Source: Sphingomonadales bacterium (GTDB taxonomy: Bacteria > Pseudomonadota > Alphaproteobacteria > Sphingomonadales > Sphingomonadaceae). Taken from it: DNA of 6,078 bases. Where the stretch lies: contig JAFLDC010000179.1 of NCBI GenBank assembly GCA_017302775.1, positions 1 to 6,078 on the forward strand, written 5' to 3'. Both the position numbers and the translations under genes were made by a program. Positions 1 through 5,490 of the stretch are shown here, in pieces (the first letter of the stretch is position 1; each line of letters starts with the position of its first letter). The notes under the pieces are model-generated. The model was not told the origin of the DNA and made no database searches. It was given only the letters and a program-made list of their open reading frames with translations.

Positions 1-893
1 GCCTGCGGACATTGGCGCTGCGCAGCGACATCACGGTACAGGTCGGAAGGATCGCGGCGACAGCCCTGGCCGACAAGGCGCGGCCGCTGCGGCTGTGCTA
101 TGCTGGCCAGGTTGTGACAATCAAGGGCGATGGGCTCGATCCTGCGCGTGAACGACTTCAGCTGGGAGCCGAGCTGATCGGCAACGACAGCGTTGCTGCC
201 GCGGGGGAAATCGTTGTCGCGGCGATCGAGGCGTTGAGCGCGGCCGGAGCGAGTGGGCTGTCCGTCGATTTTACCCTGCCGGACCTGGTTGATACGCTGG
301 CGGCAAGTGCCCTGCCGCTAGCCGAGGACCGGATCGAGGCGGTGCGGCGTGAGCTGGATGCCAAGGATGCTGGCGGCTTGGTCGAGGCCGGGGGACAGGC
401 CTATCTGCCGTTGCTGACCGCGATCGGCCCGTTCGACAGTGCGATTGAGCGGCTCGCTGCGATTGACGCGGGTGGGACGCTGTCAAGCCGGATCGCGGCG
501 CTGCGTGAAGTGGCTGCGCGGATTGGCGGCAAAGCGCGCCTGACGCTTGATCCCAGCGAGCGTCATGGCTTTGAATACCAGTCGTGGTTCGGCTTCACGA
601 TCTATGCCGATGGTGTATCGGGGGCGCTGGGCCGGGGCGGATCATATCGCATTCTTGGGCTGGATGAACCGGCGATCGGTTTTTCGCTGTACCCCGATGC
701 CCTGATCGATGTGCTGGCTGACAAGGAGGCCCCACGCGACAAGCTGTTTCTGCCACTTGGCCACGATCAGGCCATCGCGGCGCGCCTTCGCGCAATCGGC
801 TGGCGCACCGTGGCGGCGATCTGCGCCGAATGCTCACCTGCTGCATTGCGCTGTACCCACATGCTGCAGGGCACCGAGGCGGTGAAGGTTTAA
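1..893 (+). CDS. hisZ: ATP phosphoribosyltransferase regulatory subunit HisZ (5' end outside the window)
   Basis: HisZ is a histidyl-tRNA synthetase paralogue that does not charge tRNA. It binds the short form of HisG in the cytoplasm, and the complex makes phosphoribosyl-ATP from ATP and PRPP, with histidine feedback. The reading frame is already open at base 3 (residues L-R-T), so the TTG at position 12 is internal, not the start. 296 residues are visible, and HisZ proteins are usually about 370-390, so roughly 80-90 N-terminal residues lie upstream. Visible class-II synthetase-like pieces are LALRSDITVQVGRIA at the left edge, QLGAELIGNDS (motif-2 region), and GRGGSYRILG, which replaces the usual GGRYDGL-type motif. 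The C-terminal GWRTVAA...CTHMLQG pattern is typical of alphaproteobacterial HisZ. The TAA stop at 891-893 overlaps the stop of the convergent hydrolase gene. The family call is strong; the alternative, HisRS itself, is unlikely because no anticodon-binding domain follows. Confidence 0.9.
   Translation, partial: LRTLALRSDITVQVGRIAATALADKARPLRLCYAGQVVTIKGDGLDPARERLQLGAELIGNDSVAAAGEIVVAAIEALSAAGASGLSVDFTLPDLVDTLAASALPLAEDRIEAVRRELDAKDAGGLVEAGGQAYLPLLTAIGPFDSAIERLAAIDAGGTLSSRIAALREVAARIGGKARLTLDPSERHGFEYQSWFGFTIYADGVSGALGRGGSYRILGLDEPAIGFSLYPDALIDVLADKEAPRDKLFLPLGHDQAIAARLRAIGWRTVAAICAECSPAALRCTHMLQGTEAVKV
837..870. repeat. Inverted repeat (9 of 10 bp stem) at the 3' end of hisZ
   Basis: Arms 837-846 (CCTGCTGCAT) and 861-870 (ATGCTGCAGG) pair at nine of ten positions, with a T-T mismatch in the middle and a 14-nt loop. 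The structure lies inside hisZ coding sequence, about 20 nt before its stop and near the convergent hydrolase stop. There is no T-run after either arm, so it is not a standard intrinsic terminator. It may slow polymerase or protect a 3' end, or may be a chance product of coding sequence. Confidence 0.3.
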
Positions 894-1813
894 CGCAAAA
901 CCCGCTTCAGCCAGTCATCCACCACCGGCGTCGCGGCGTAGTCCGGATTGCCGAGCTGACGATTGATTTCGCCATGGCCCTTCAATCCGCGTCCTTCGAA
1001 TTCGCGCCGCTCGACGCGTGTGCCGCCCCGGCGCAGCGCGGCCTCCAGGGCAGTCGATTGGGCGACACCGTCCCTGCGCTGGACGTGGATGATCAGAAAC
1101 GCGGGCGCATTGGGGGCTTTGGCCTGCAGTGTTGGTGACAGCGCATGCTGGCGCGCCGGATCGGTGCCGAAGGCCTGCACATAGGTGTCGTGCATGAAGC
1201 TGCCGCCTTCGTTGATCTGTTTTTCTACGTCGTAACAGGCGCCATCGATCGGAAGTACACCATCGAGTGCGGCAAAGGACAGCCCAGCGCCGCGCAGATA
1301 CTGCTCATCAGTGCCGACCAGCGCGACGAGGTGCGCCCCGGCGCTGTGCCCCATCAGCACGATGCGTGAGGGATCGAACCCAAGCCGCGCAGCATTGTCG
1401 ATCAGATATCGCAGCGCTGATGCAACGTCAGCGCCCTGCTGTTCGACCGTGGCATCAGGCACCAGCCGGTAATTGATCGAGGCATAGGCATAGTTGCTGG
1501 CCGTATAATGTGGCGCTTTCCAGTTGCCATCAGCGTTGTCCTTGCTGCCGCGTTTCCATCCGCCGCCGTGGACAAACACGATCAGCGGCGCGCGCCGGTC
1601 ACCATTGGCGGGGGGATAGAAATCGAGCTGTTGCTTGCGATCGCTGCCGTAGGACATGGTCTGCTTCGGGGTAGGCTGGGGCACAGCAGCTGCCGCCGGA
1701 TCTGCCCCGCGTTGGGCCAGCCGTTGGCGCAGGCGCTCACCGGGGCGCGCTTCGGCCAGAGTGCCTGCAACCAGTGCTGCTCCGGTCAGGGTCAAGATGA
1801 TCGCTTTGTTCAT
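890..1813 (-). CDS. Exported alpha/beta hydrolase, esterase/lipase type
   Basis: This is a 307-residue serine hydrolase that probably cleaves an ester or amide bond; the substrate is unknown. Residues 1-22 form a signal peptide (MNK, hydrophobic core, AEA before RPG), so it should act in the periplasm or outside. Residues 23-50 are a low-complexity Arg/Ala/Gln/Pro linker. The hydrolase domain follows, with the oxyanion motif HGGGW at 82-86, the nucleophile elbow GHSAG at 155-159 (Ser157), a likely acid Asp248 and His280 in GHGEIN. This order fits the Aes/BD-FAE-like group of carboxylesterases; a kynurenine-formamidase-like enzyme is the other option. The ATG at 1813 was chosen because AGGGAG (1821-1826 on this strand) lies 7 nt upstream and the signal peptide starts there. 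The longer frame reaching 1960 adds 49 residues without that logic. It is convergent with hisZ (TAA stops overlap) and divergent from purA. Confidence 0.85.
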   Translation of the reverse strand: MNKAIILTLTGAALVAGTLAEARPGERLRQRLAQRGADPAAAAVPQPTPKQTMSYGSDRKQQLDFYPPANGDRRAPLIVFVHGGGWKRGSKDNADGNWKAPHYTASNYAYASINYRLVPDATVEQQGADVASALRYLIDNAARLGFDPSRIVLMGHSAGAHLVALVGTDEQYLRGAGLSFAALDGVLPIDGACYDVEKQINEGGSFMHDTYVQAFGTDPARQHALSPTLQAKAPNAPAFLIIHVQRRDGVAQSTALEAALRRGGTRVERREFEGRGLKGHGEINRQLGNPDYAATPVVDDWLKRVLR

Positions 1814-1859
1814 GGGGGTACTCCCTGTTACGGGCAGCCTAGCCAGACAGGGCTGTGCC

Positions 1860-1897
1860 GCCAGCCGCAAATTGTCGCGGTTTGTCGCGCGGCTGGC
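1860..1897. promoter_or_regulatory. 9-bp dyad enclosing a 10-bp-phased direct repeat, candidate operator
   Basis: Perfect arms GCCAGCCGC (1860-1868) and GCGGCTGGC (1889-1897) flank a 20-nt interior. TTGTCGCG occurs twice, at 1872-1879 and 1882-1889, exactly 10 bp apart, so both copies face the same side of the helix. The element lies 47 bp upstream of the hydrolase start and 137 bp upstream of purA. Such phasing is usual for sites bound by a dimeric regulator, but no known regulator motif is recognised here. An RNA hairpin made from either strand is the alternative. Confidence 0.35.
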
Positions 1898-1916
1898 TTG
1901 ACTCGGCCCCACGCCA

Positions 1917-1928
1917 GCCCCTAGGGGC
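1917..1928. promoter_or_regulatory. Perfect 12-bp palindrome with CTAG core
   Basis: GCCCCTAGGGGC is its own reverse complement and has no spacer. It lies in the non-coding stretch between the divergent hydrolase and purA genes. CTAG is a generally scarce tetramer in bacterial genomes, so a perfect palindrome centred on it in a control region is notable. A TTGACT at 1898-1903 would place the palindrome over the -10 position, but no convincing -10 hexamer is visible. A role as a protein-binding site is inference only. Confidence 0.3.
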
Positions 1929-1970
1929 CGCATCGCACAGCAGGCCCATAGCGGCCTCATCCGATCCGCC

Positions 1971-1996
1971 CCTTGCGCCGAGTCCTGTCGAAGGGC
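1971..1996 (-). repeat. Degenerate copy of a sphingomonad-type intergenic repeat
   Basis: Read on the - strand, the sequence from 1996 downward begins GCCCTTCGACAGG and continues ACTCGGCGCAAGG. From memory, many sphingomonad genomes carry a dispersed intergenic motif of the form GCCCTTCGACAGGCTCAGG followed by GCGAACGG. The first 13 bases agree exactly and the rest agrees loosely. The copy lies in the purA upstream region, where such elements are normally found. The boundaries are approximate and the match was not tested by search. Confidence 0.4.
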
Positions 1997-2006
1997 GCTC
2001 GTGGGT

Positions 2007-2022
2007 TACCCTGGCAGGGGTA
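2007..2022 (+). other. Short hairpin next to the purA ribosome binding site
   Basis: TACCC (2007-2011) pairs with GGGTA (2018-2022), with a further possible T-G pair at 2012/2017 and a four-base loop. It ends on the first base of AGGG (2022-2025), the likely Shine-Dalgarno sequence 8 nt before the purA ATG. ACCCT (2008-2012) could instead pair directly with AGGGT (2022-2026) and mask that site. With only five or six pairs it may have no effect. Confidence 0.2.
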
Positions 2023-2033
2023 GGGTCGTATCC

Positions 2034-3326
2034 ATGGCAAATGTTACGGTAATTGGCGCTCAATGGGGCGATGAAGGAAAGGGCAAGATCGTCGACTGGC
2101 TGGCCAGTCGGGCTGACGCCGTGGTGCGGTTTCAGGGCGGCCACAATGCCGGGCACACGCTGGTAGTAGGTGACAAGGTCTATAAGTTGAGCTTGCTGCC
2201 AAGCGGGATCGTAACGGGTACCCTTAGCGTTATCGGTAACGGAGTGGTGCTTGATCCGTGGCACTTTCGTGACGAAGTTACGAAGCTCAAAGGACAGGGT
2301 GTCGATGTTAATCCCCAGAACCTACAGATTGCCGAAAATGCACCACTGATCCTGCCATTCCATCGCGATCTTGATGCCCTGCGTGAAGATGCCAGCGGCG
2401 CTGGCAAGATCGGCACGACGCGCCGTGGGATCGGCCCGGCTTATGAAGACAAGGTGGGCCGGCGCGCGATCCGGGTTTGTGATCTGGCGCATCTGGACGA
2501 TCTTGGTCCGCAGCTTGATCGGATCTGCGCGCACCACGACGCATTGCGGGCCGGGTTTGGCCAGCCACCGATTGACCGCGAGCGTCTGTTGAATGACCTA
2601 TGGGACATCGCGGCTTACGTCCTGCCTTTCGCGAAGCCGGTATGGCGCACCCTCAGCGAGGCACGCAAGCGCGGCAAGCGGATCCTGTTCGAAGGGGCCC
2701 AGGGCGTGCTGCTTGATGTCGATCACGGGACCTATCCGTTTGTCACCAGTTCCAACACGGTAAGCGGTACCGCCGCCAGCGGTTCAGGGATGGGGCCCAG
2801 CGCGCCGGGCTTCGTGCTCGGTATCGTCAAGGCCTATACTACGCGGGTCGGCTCTGGTCCGTTTCCCACGGAACTGCAGGATGAAACCGGCCAGATGCTG
2901 GGCGAGCGTGGCCACGAATTCGGCACCGTGACCGGGCGGAAACGGCGCTGCGGCTGGTTCGATGCGGTGCTGACCCGGCAAAGCTGCATGATCAGCGGCG
3001 TGACCGGTATCGCGCTGACCAAGCTTGACGTGCTCGACGGGTTCGAAACGGTAAAGATCTGCACCGGCTACAAGTTGCGCGGGGCGGCGCTGGACTATTT
3101 CCCCGCGCATGCCGCCGATCAGGCCGCAGTTGAACCGGTGTATGAGGAAATGCCCGGCTGGAAGGGCCACACTACCGCCGGCGCGCGGTCGTGGGCGGAT
3201 CTTCCCGCGCAGGCGATCAAATATATCCAGCGTGTTCAGGAACTGATTGAAACGCCAGTCGCCCTGGTCAGCACCAGCCCCGAACGCGAAGATACGATCC
3301 TGGTTCGCGATCCCTTCGTGGATTGA
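2034..3326 (+). CDS. purA: Adenylosuccinate synthetase
   Basis: PurA joins IMP and aspartate using GTP to give adenylosuccinate, the first committed step from IMP to AMP, in the cytoplasm as a homodimer. The 430-residue product has normal family length and all main landmarks: the N-terminal [11 protein letters not shown] with the loop at 12-18 (catalytic Asp13), GHNAGHT at 36-42 (catalytic His41), the IMP-contact segment [14 protein letters not shown] at 127-140, EGAQG at 220-224, the aspartate loop [13 protein letters not shown] at 298-310, the guanine-binding TKLDVLDG at 329-336, and the C-terminal STSPERE. The ATG at 2034 was chosen because [15 protein letters not shown] is the standard N-terminus and AGGG (2022-2025) is 8 nt upstream. 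An upstream GTG at 2001 would add 11 atypical residues. No clear terminator is seen in the 101 nt after the stop. There is no sign of damage or transfer. Confidence 0.98.
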   Translation: MANVTVIGAQWGDEGKGKIVDWLASRADAVVRFQGGHNAGHTLVVGDKVYKLSLLPSGIVTGTLSVIGNGVVLDPWHFRDEVTKLKGQGVDVNPQNLQIAENAPLILPFHRDLDALREDASGAGKIGTTRRGIGPAYEDKVGRRAIRVCDLAHLDDLGPQLDRICAHHDALRAGFGQPPIDRERLLNDLWDIAAYVLPFAKPVWRTLSEARKRGKRILFEGAQGVLLDVDHGTYPFVTSSNTVSGTAASGSGMGPSAPGFVLGIVKAYTTRVGSGPFPTELQDETGQMLGERGHEFGTVTGRKRRCGWFDAVLTRQSCMISGVTGIALTKLDVLDGFETVKICTGYKLRGAALDYFPAHAADQAAVEPVYEEMPGWKGHTTAGARSWADLPAQAIKYIQRVQELIETPVALVSTSPEREDTILVRDPFVD

Positions 3327-3412
3327 CGTTCGACCTTGCCAGCCTGCGATTGATACATTTGCGGTTCAGGTTGTGCGCAGTGTTATCGGGCCGCAGGATG
3401 TTCAGGCACTGA

Positions 3413-3418
3413 GGGGAG
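3413..3418 (+). promoter_or_regulatory. Ribosome binding site deciding a GTG start
   Basis: GGGGAG lies 9 nt before the GTG at 3428 and is the strongest purine-rich site in the purA downstream gap. It supports the GTG start of the DUF4189-type gene, since the next in-frame ATG (3476) would remove most of the signal peptide. Confidence 0.55.
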
Positions 3419-3427
3419 TGGTTACGG

Positions 3428-4738
3428 GTGGTTGTCGCGCGATCTGGCTTGTTCGGTTTCGTTTTCAGCCTTGGCATGGCCGCCGGTGTTTTGCTGTGGC
3501 CAGGGCCTGCGCGGGCGCAGTGCGGTTACGGAACGCCTGAATTTGATTGCCGCCAGCAGCAGCAGCAACAACAGGCCGCACGGCAAAACGATGAAAACGC
3601 CCGGAGAGCGCAGGAAGAAGCTGCGTATAATCAGCCGCCCCCGCCACAGATGCGGGCGATTGATTCCTTCTCCGCCGCAGCTTGGCACAAAGATTCAAGC
3701 GATGCCTGGATTGCCGCCGGATTTCTGGGGCCAGAACGGGCCAGACGCGCTGCGCTGAATGCCTGCAATCAGGTCATGGGCGGCGGCTGCGCCATCGCGG
3801 CGGAAAATGTCAACGGCACGATCGTGATTTCACGCGGCGTTACTGGCAATCTTTATGCTTCCTCGGGGCCGGGAAAAGGGAAGACCGAAAAGCAGGCGCG
3901 TGACTATTGTCAATCGCAGAACGATCAATGTTCCATGATCAATATCGTTTGGTCCAAACCCGGCTATGCGCCGGTTGGCAGCAGCGTTGCCGAGAACGCA
4001 AAGATCTATGGCCCTCGGGAACATCAGCGGAAGTTGTACGGCGCAGTGGTGGGCCTGAACGCGGCTCAGGTCCCGGCCGGGAGCTGGCATACCGGCATGT
4101 GGGTTGCCAGCGGTTTTGCTTCCGCAGACGAAGCCCGCGCCAAAGCACTGGCTGATTGTAAAAGGGATTCGCCCAACGGGTGCGAAGTGGTGCTTGCACT
4201 GCCGGATGTTTATGTCGCTTTTGCCAGCTCGCCGGATCGTGCGACCTACTATTCCACCGGGCCGTCGCCCGAGATTGCCGAGGGCCGCGTTGCGGCGCAG
4301 TGCAAGAAAGAAAAGGCCAAATGCCGCAAGGGTGGCTGGGTCAATCTGGCCTATAGCGCCCAGTTCCGTTTTGATCCTCACGCCGAAGGGATGCCCTGGT
4401 TCACGGCCCAGGCATGGATCAAAGGTGATGTTGATCCCTGGCGCAATTCTGTCTGGTCGGTCAGCGGAGCCAAAGATCAAGAGGGTGCGAAGCGCGCCGT
4501 GCTGGATGCATGCAGGAAGGAATCGAAAGTAGAGTGTGAGGCGGCGAGCTGGTCTTTCAATTCCAGAGTTGCGCTCTACATCGACGAGACCGGGTATATC
4601 CGGGCCTCCTGGCTAAATCCCGAAGTCGATCCGGCCACTTATGTTGCAAGTAAGTGCGCCGAGCAGAAAGTAACCTGCAAACTGGTCCGGGTCGTGGACA
4701 GCCGTGTGGCAAAGACGGAGCGGATTGAGGTCAAATAG
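3428..4738 (+). CDS. Secreted protein with three DUF4189-like modules and an N-terminal poly-Q stretch
   Basis: The function is unknown. Residues 1-30 form a signal peptide ending ARA before QCGYG, so the mature protein should be periplasmic or extracellular. Residues 31-41 hold a Cys pair (32, 41); 43-49 are seven glutamines; 50-75 are Ala/Glu/Arg-rich with PPPP. Three modules follow at about 79-182, 203-312 and 324-425. Each has Trp, then Cys 19 residues later, then Cys at +8, +40 and +7: W94/C113/C121/C161/C168, W225/C244/C252/C292/C299, and W343/C362/C370/C410/C417. The motif of small residues around WxxxG, followed by an Ala-rich helix ending in Cys, recalls DUF4189, known from many secreted bacterial proteins. 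All 14 cysteines fall in pairs, suggesting disulphides formed outside the cytoplasm. The GTG start is supported by GGGGAG 9 nt upstream. It lies 101 nt after purA and 166 nt before the transpeptidase. The family call is by pattern and moderately sure; the reading frame is strongly supported. Confidence 0.8.
   Translation: MVVARSGLFGFVFSLGMAAGVLLWPGPARAQCGYGTPEFDCRQQQQQQQAARQNDENARRAQEEAAYNQPPPPQMRAIDSFSAAAWHKDSSDAWIAAGFLGPERARRAALNACNQVMGGGCAIAAENVNGTIVISRGVTGNLYASSGPGKGKTEKQARDYCQSQNDQCSMINIVWSKPGYAPVGSSVAENAKIYGPREHQRKLYGAVVGLNAAQVPAGSWHTGMWVASGFASADEARAKALADCKRDSPNGCEVVLALPDVYVAFASSPDRATYYSTGPSPEIAEGRVAAQCKKEKAKCRKGGWVNLAYSAQFRFDPHAEGMPWFTAQAWIKGDVDPWRNSVWSVSGAKDQEGAKRAVLDACRKESKVECEAASWSFNSRVALYIDETGYIRASWLNPEVDPATYVASKCAEQKVTCKLVRVVDSRVAKTERIEVK
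3554..3574 (+). repeat. CAG/CAA trinucleotide run encoding seven glutamines
   Basis: Four CAG, two CAA and one CAG codon encode residues 43-49 of the secreted DUF4189-type protein, directly after its signal peptide and first cysteine pair. In-frame slippage would change the linker length without breaking the gene. The two CAA codons interrupt the pure CAG run and should lower instability. Confidence 0.6.
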
Positions 4739-4766
4739 GCGTGCCAGCGCCCGCCAGGCTCAAGAA

Positions 4767-4796
4767 GGCTTCGCACGCCCCAAGCAATCCGAAGCC
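4767..4796 (+). terminator. Weak stem-loop after the DUF4189-type gene
   Basis: GGCTTCG (4767-4773) and CGAAGCC (4790-4796) form a perfect 7-bp stem with a 16-nt loop, starting 28 nt after the TAG stop. No T-run follows. A competing stem, GCCCC (4777-4781) with GGGGC (4800-4804), overlaps it. It could be a poor or factor-dependent end of the upstream transcript, a processing site, or nothing. The rest of the 4739-4904 gap shows no convincing promoter. Confidence 0.2.
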
Positions 4797-4904
4797 GGTG
4801 GGGCGCCTCAGCATCTGCACCAAAAACGCACACTGCGGCGCTTTGCGTGGTTACGGTGTTCTGGCAGGGTCGGCTTGAACCGGTACGCAAAGCAGGCACC
4901 AACC

Positions 4905-5420
4905 ATGAGCGTTTTCAGCCGCATCTCCGTAAGCCTCGCCGCGCTCCTGCTGGTCGGGGCAGCGACGCCTGCACCGCCGATCGTATTCCCCGAAGTCGAA
5001 CGCATCCTTGTCGCAAAGGCGGCGCGTACGATGACGCTGTTTGGCGTTGATGGCTCGGTGACCGTGATTGAACGTATCCAGTTGGGGGATGAACCGGTCG
5101 GACCCAAGCAGTTCGAAGGGGATGAACGCACGCCCGAGGGACGCTTCACGATCGATTTCGGCAACCCCGATAGCGGCTATCACCTCTCGCTCCACATCGA
5201 CTATCCCCATGCCGAGCATAAAGCGTTCGCACAGCGCCACGGGCGGAGCGCCGGCGGGCTGATCATGATCCACGGTCAGCCCAACCAGCTGCCTGGGGCA
5301 GAGCTTGGTGCGCGGGTGCCGGGGGATTGGACCGACGGTTGCATCGCCCTATCCAACGCCGAGATCGAAGCACTATGGGATGCGGTGCCAAACGGAACTC
5401 CGATTGAAATCAGGCCGTGA
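4905..5420 (+). CDS. Small exported L,D-transpeptidase (YkuD domain)
   Basis: YkuD enzymes use a cysteine to form or exchange peptide links to diaminopimelate in peptidoglycan; some relatives hydrolyse such links instead. This 171-residue protein starts with a signal peptide (about 1-20, hydrophobic LAALLLVGAA), so it acts in the periplasm. The domain spans about 31-171: ERILVAKAARTMTLF opens the fold, DERTPEGRF (73-81) is the usual early loop, and H123-G124 in IMIHGQPN plus C146 in WTDGCIALSN give the His and Cys of the active site. The commonest family motif is SHGC followed by I/V and Arg; here Ala occupies the Arg position, as I recall for a subgroup with DWTDGCIA. The ATG at 4905 was chosen because the signal peptide begins there and AGCAGG (4891-4896) lies 8 nt upstream; a longer frame opening at 4704 overlaps the previous gene and is not preferred. 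Whether it makes or cuts cross-links cannot be told. Confidence 0.88.
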   Translation: MSVFSRISVSLAALLLVGAATPAPPIVFPEVERILVAKAARTMTLFGVDGSVTVIERIQLGDEPVGPKQFEGDERTPEGRFTIDFGNPDSGYHLSLHIDYPHAEHKAFAQRHGRSAGGLIMIHGQPNQLPGAELGARVPGDWTDGCIALSNAEIEALWDAVPNGTPIEIRP

Positions 5421-5433
5421 GCCGCATCCATTC

Positions 5434-5461
5434 TTGACATAGTCCCTTTTTGTTCTATTCC
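5434..5461 (+). promoter_or_regulatory. Probable sigma-70-type promoter of the receiver-like gene
   Basis: TTGACA at 5434-5439 is an exact -35 consensus in a 70-nt gap. A -10 candidate, TATTCC (5456-5461), follows after 16 nt but matches only half of TATAAT. Transcription would begin near 5468, leaving a leader of about 23 nt containing GGGAG (5477-5481), 9 nt before the ATG at 5491. Confidence 0.5.
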
Positions 5462-5466
5462 CGTTC
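5452..5466 (+). promoter_or_regulatory. LexA-type SOS box, GTTC-N7-GTTC
   Basis: GTTC at 5452-5455 and GTTC at 5463-5466 are separated by exactly seven bases. This is the direct-repeat LexA operator established for several Alphaproteobacteria. It overlaps the proposed -10 region just downstream of TTGACA, where repressor binding would block transcription. It points to DNA-damage control of the gene at 5491 and perhaps of genes beyond the window. Binding is inferred from pattern only. Confidence 0.55.
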
Positions 5467-5490
5467 CCAATAGATCGGGAGTCGGAACGA

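Noticed and set aside
12..14. TTG as the start of hisZ
   Set aside because: The frame is open upstream to the window edge and HisZ homologues need about 80-90 more N-terminal residues, so this codon is internal.
1814..1960. N-terminal extension of the hydrolase to an ATG at 1960
   Set aside because: It would bury the signal peptide 49 residues inside the protein, and AGGGAG supports the start at 1813.
2001..2033. GTG at 2001 as the purA start
   Set aside because: [15 protein letters not shown] from 2034 is the standard PurA N-terminus, with AGGG 8 nt upstream.
1839..2264. Minus-strand open frame of 141 codons spanning the purA start
   Set aside because: It overlaps clear purA coding and the control region, has low-complexity composition and no recognisable motif; it is a GC-rich shadow frame.
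3350..3386. Promoter TTGCGG-N16-TGTTAT before the DUF4189-type gene
   Set aside because: The -35 matches only three of six consensus bases, so it is too weak to report as a feature.
3512..3523. Lipoprotein signal (lipobox) at the start of the mature DUF4189-type protein
   Set aside because: The residues before Cys32 are A-R-A-Q, which do not fit a lipobox; ordinary signal peptidase cleavage after Ala30 fits better.
3830..4480. Minus-strand open frame of 216 codons inside the DUF4189-type gene
   Set aside because: The plus-strand frame has a signal peptide and regular repeats; the antisense frame shows no motif and no good ribosome binding site.
4704..4904. 67-residue N-terminal extension of the transpeptidase
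   Set aside because: It overlaps the end of the previous gene, is Arg/Gln-rich with no domain, and would displace the signal peptide.
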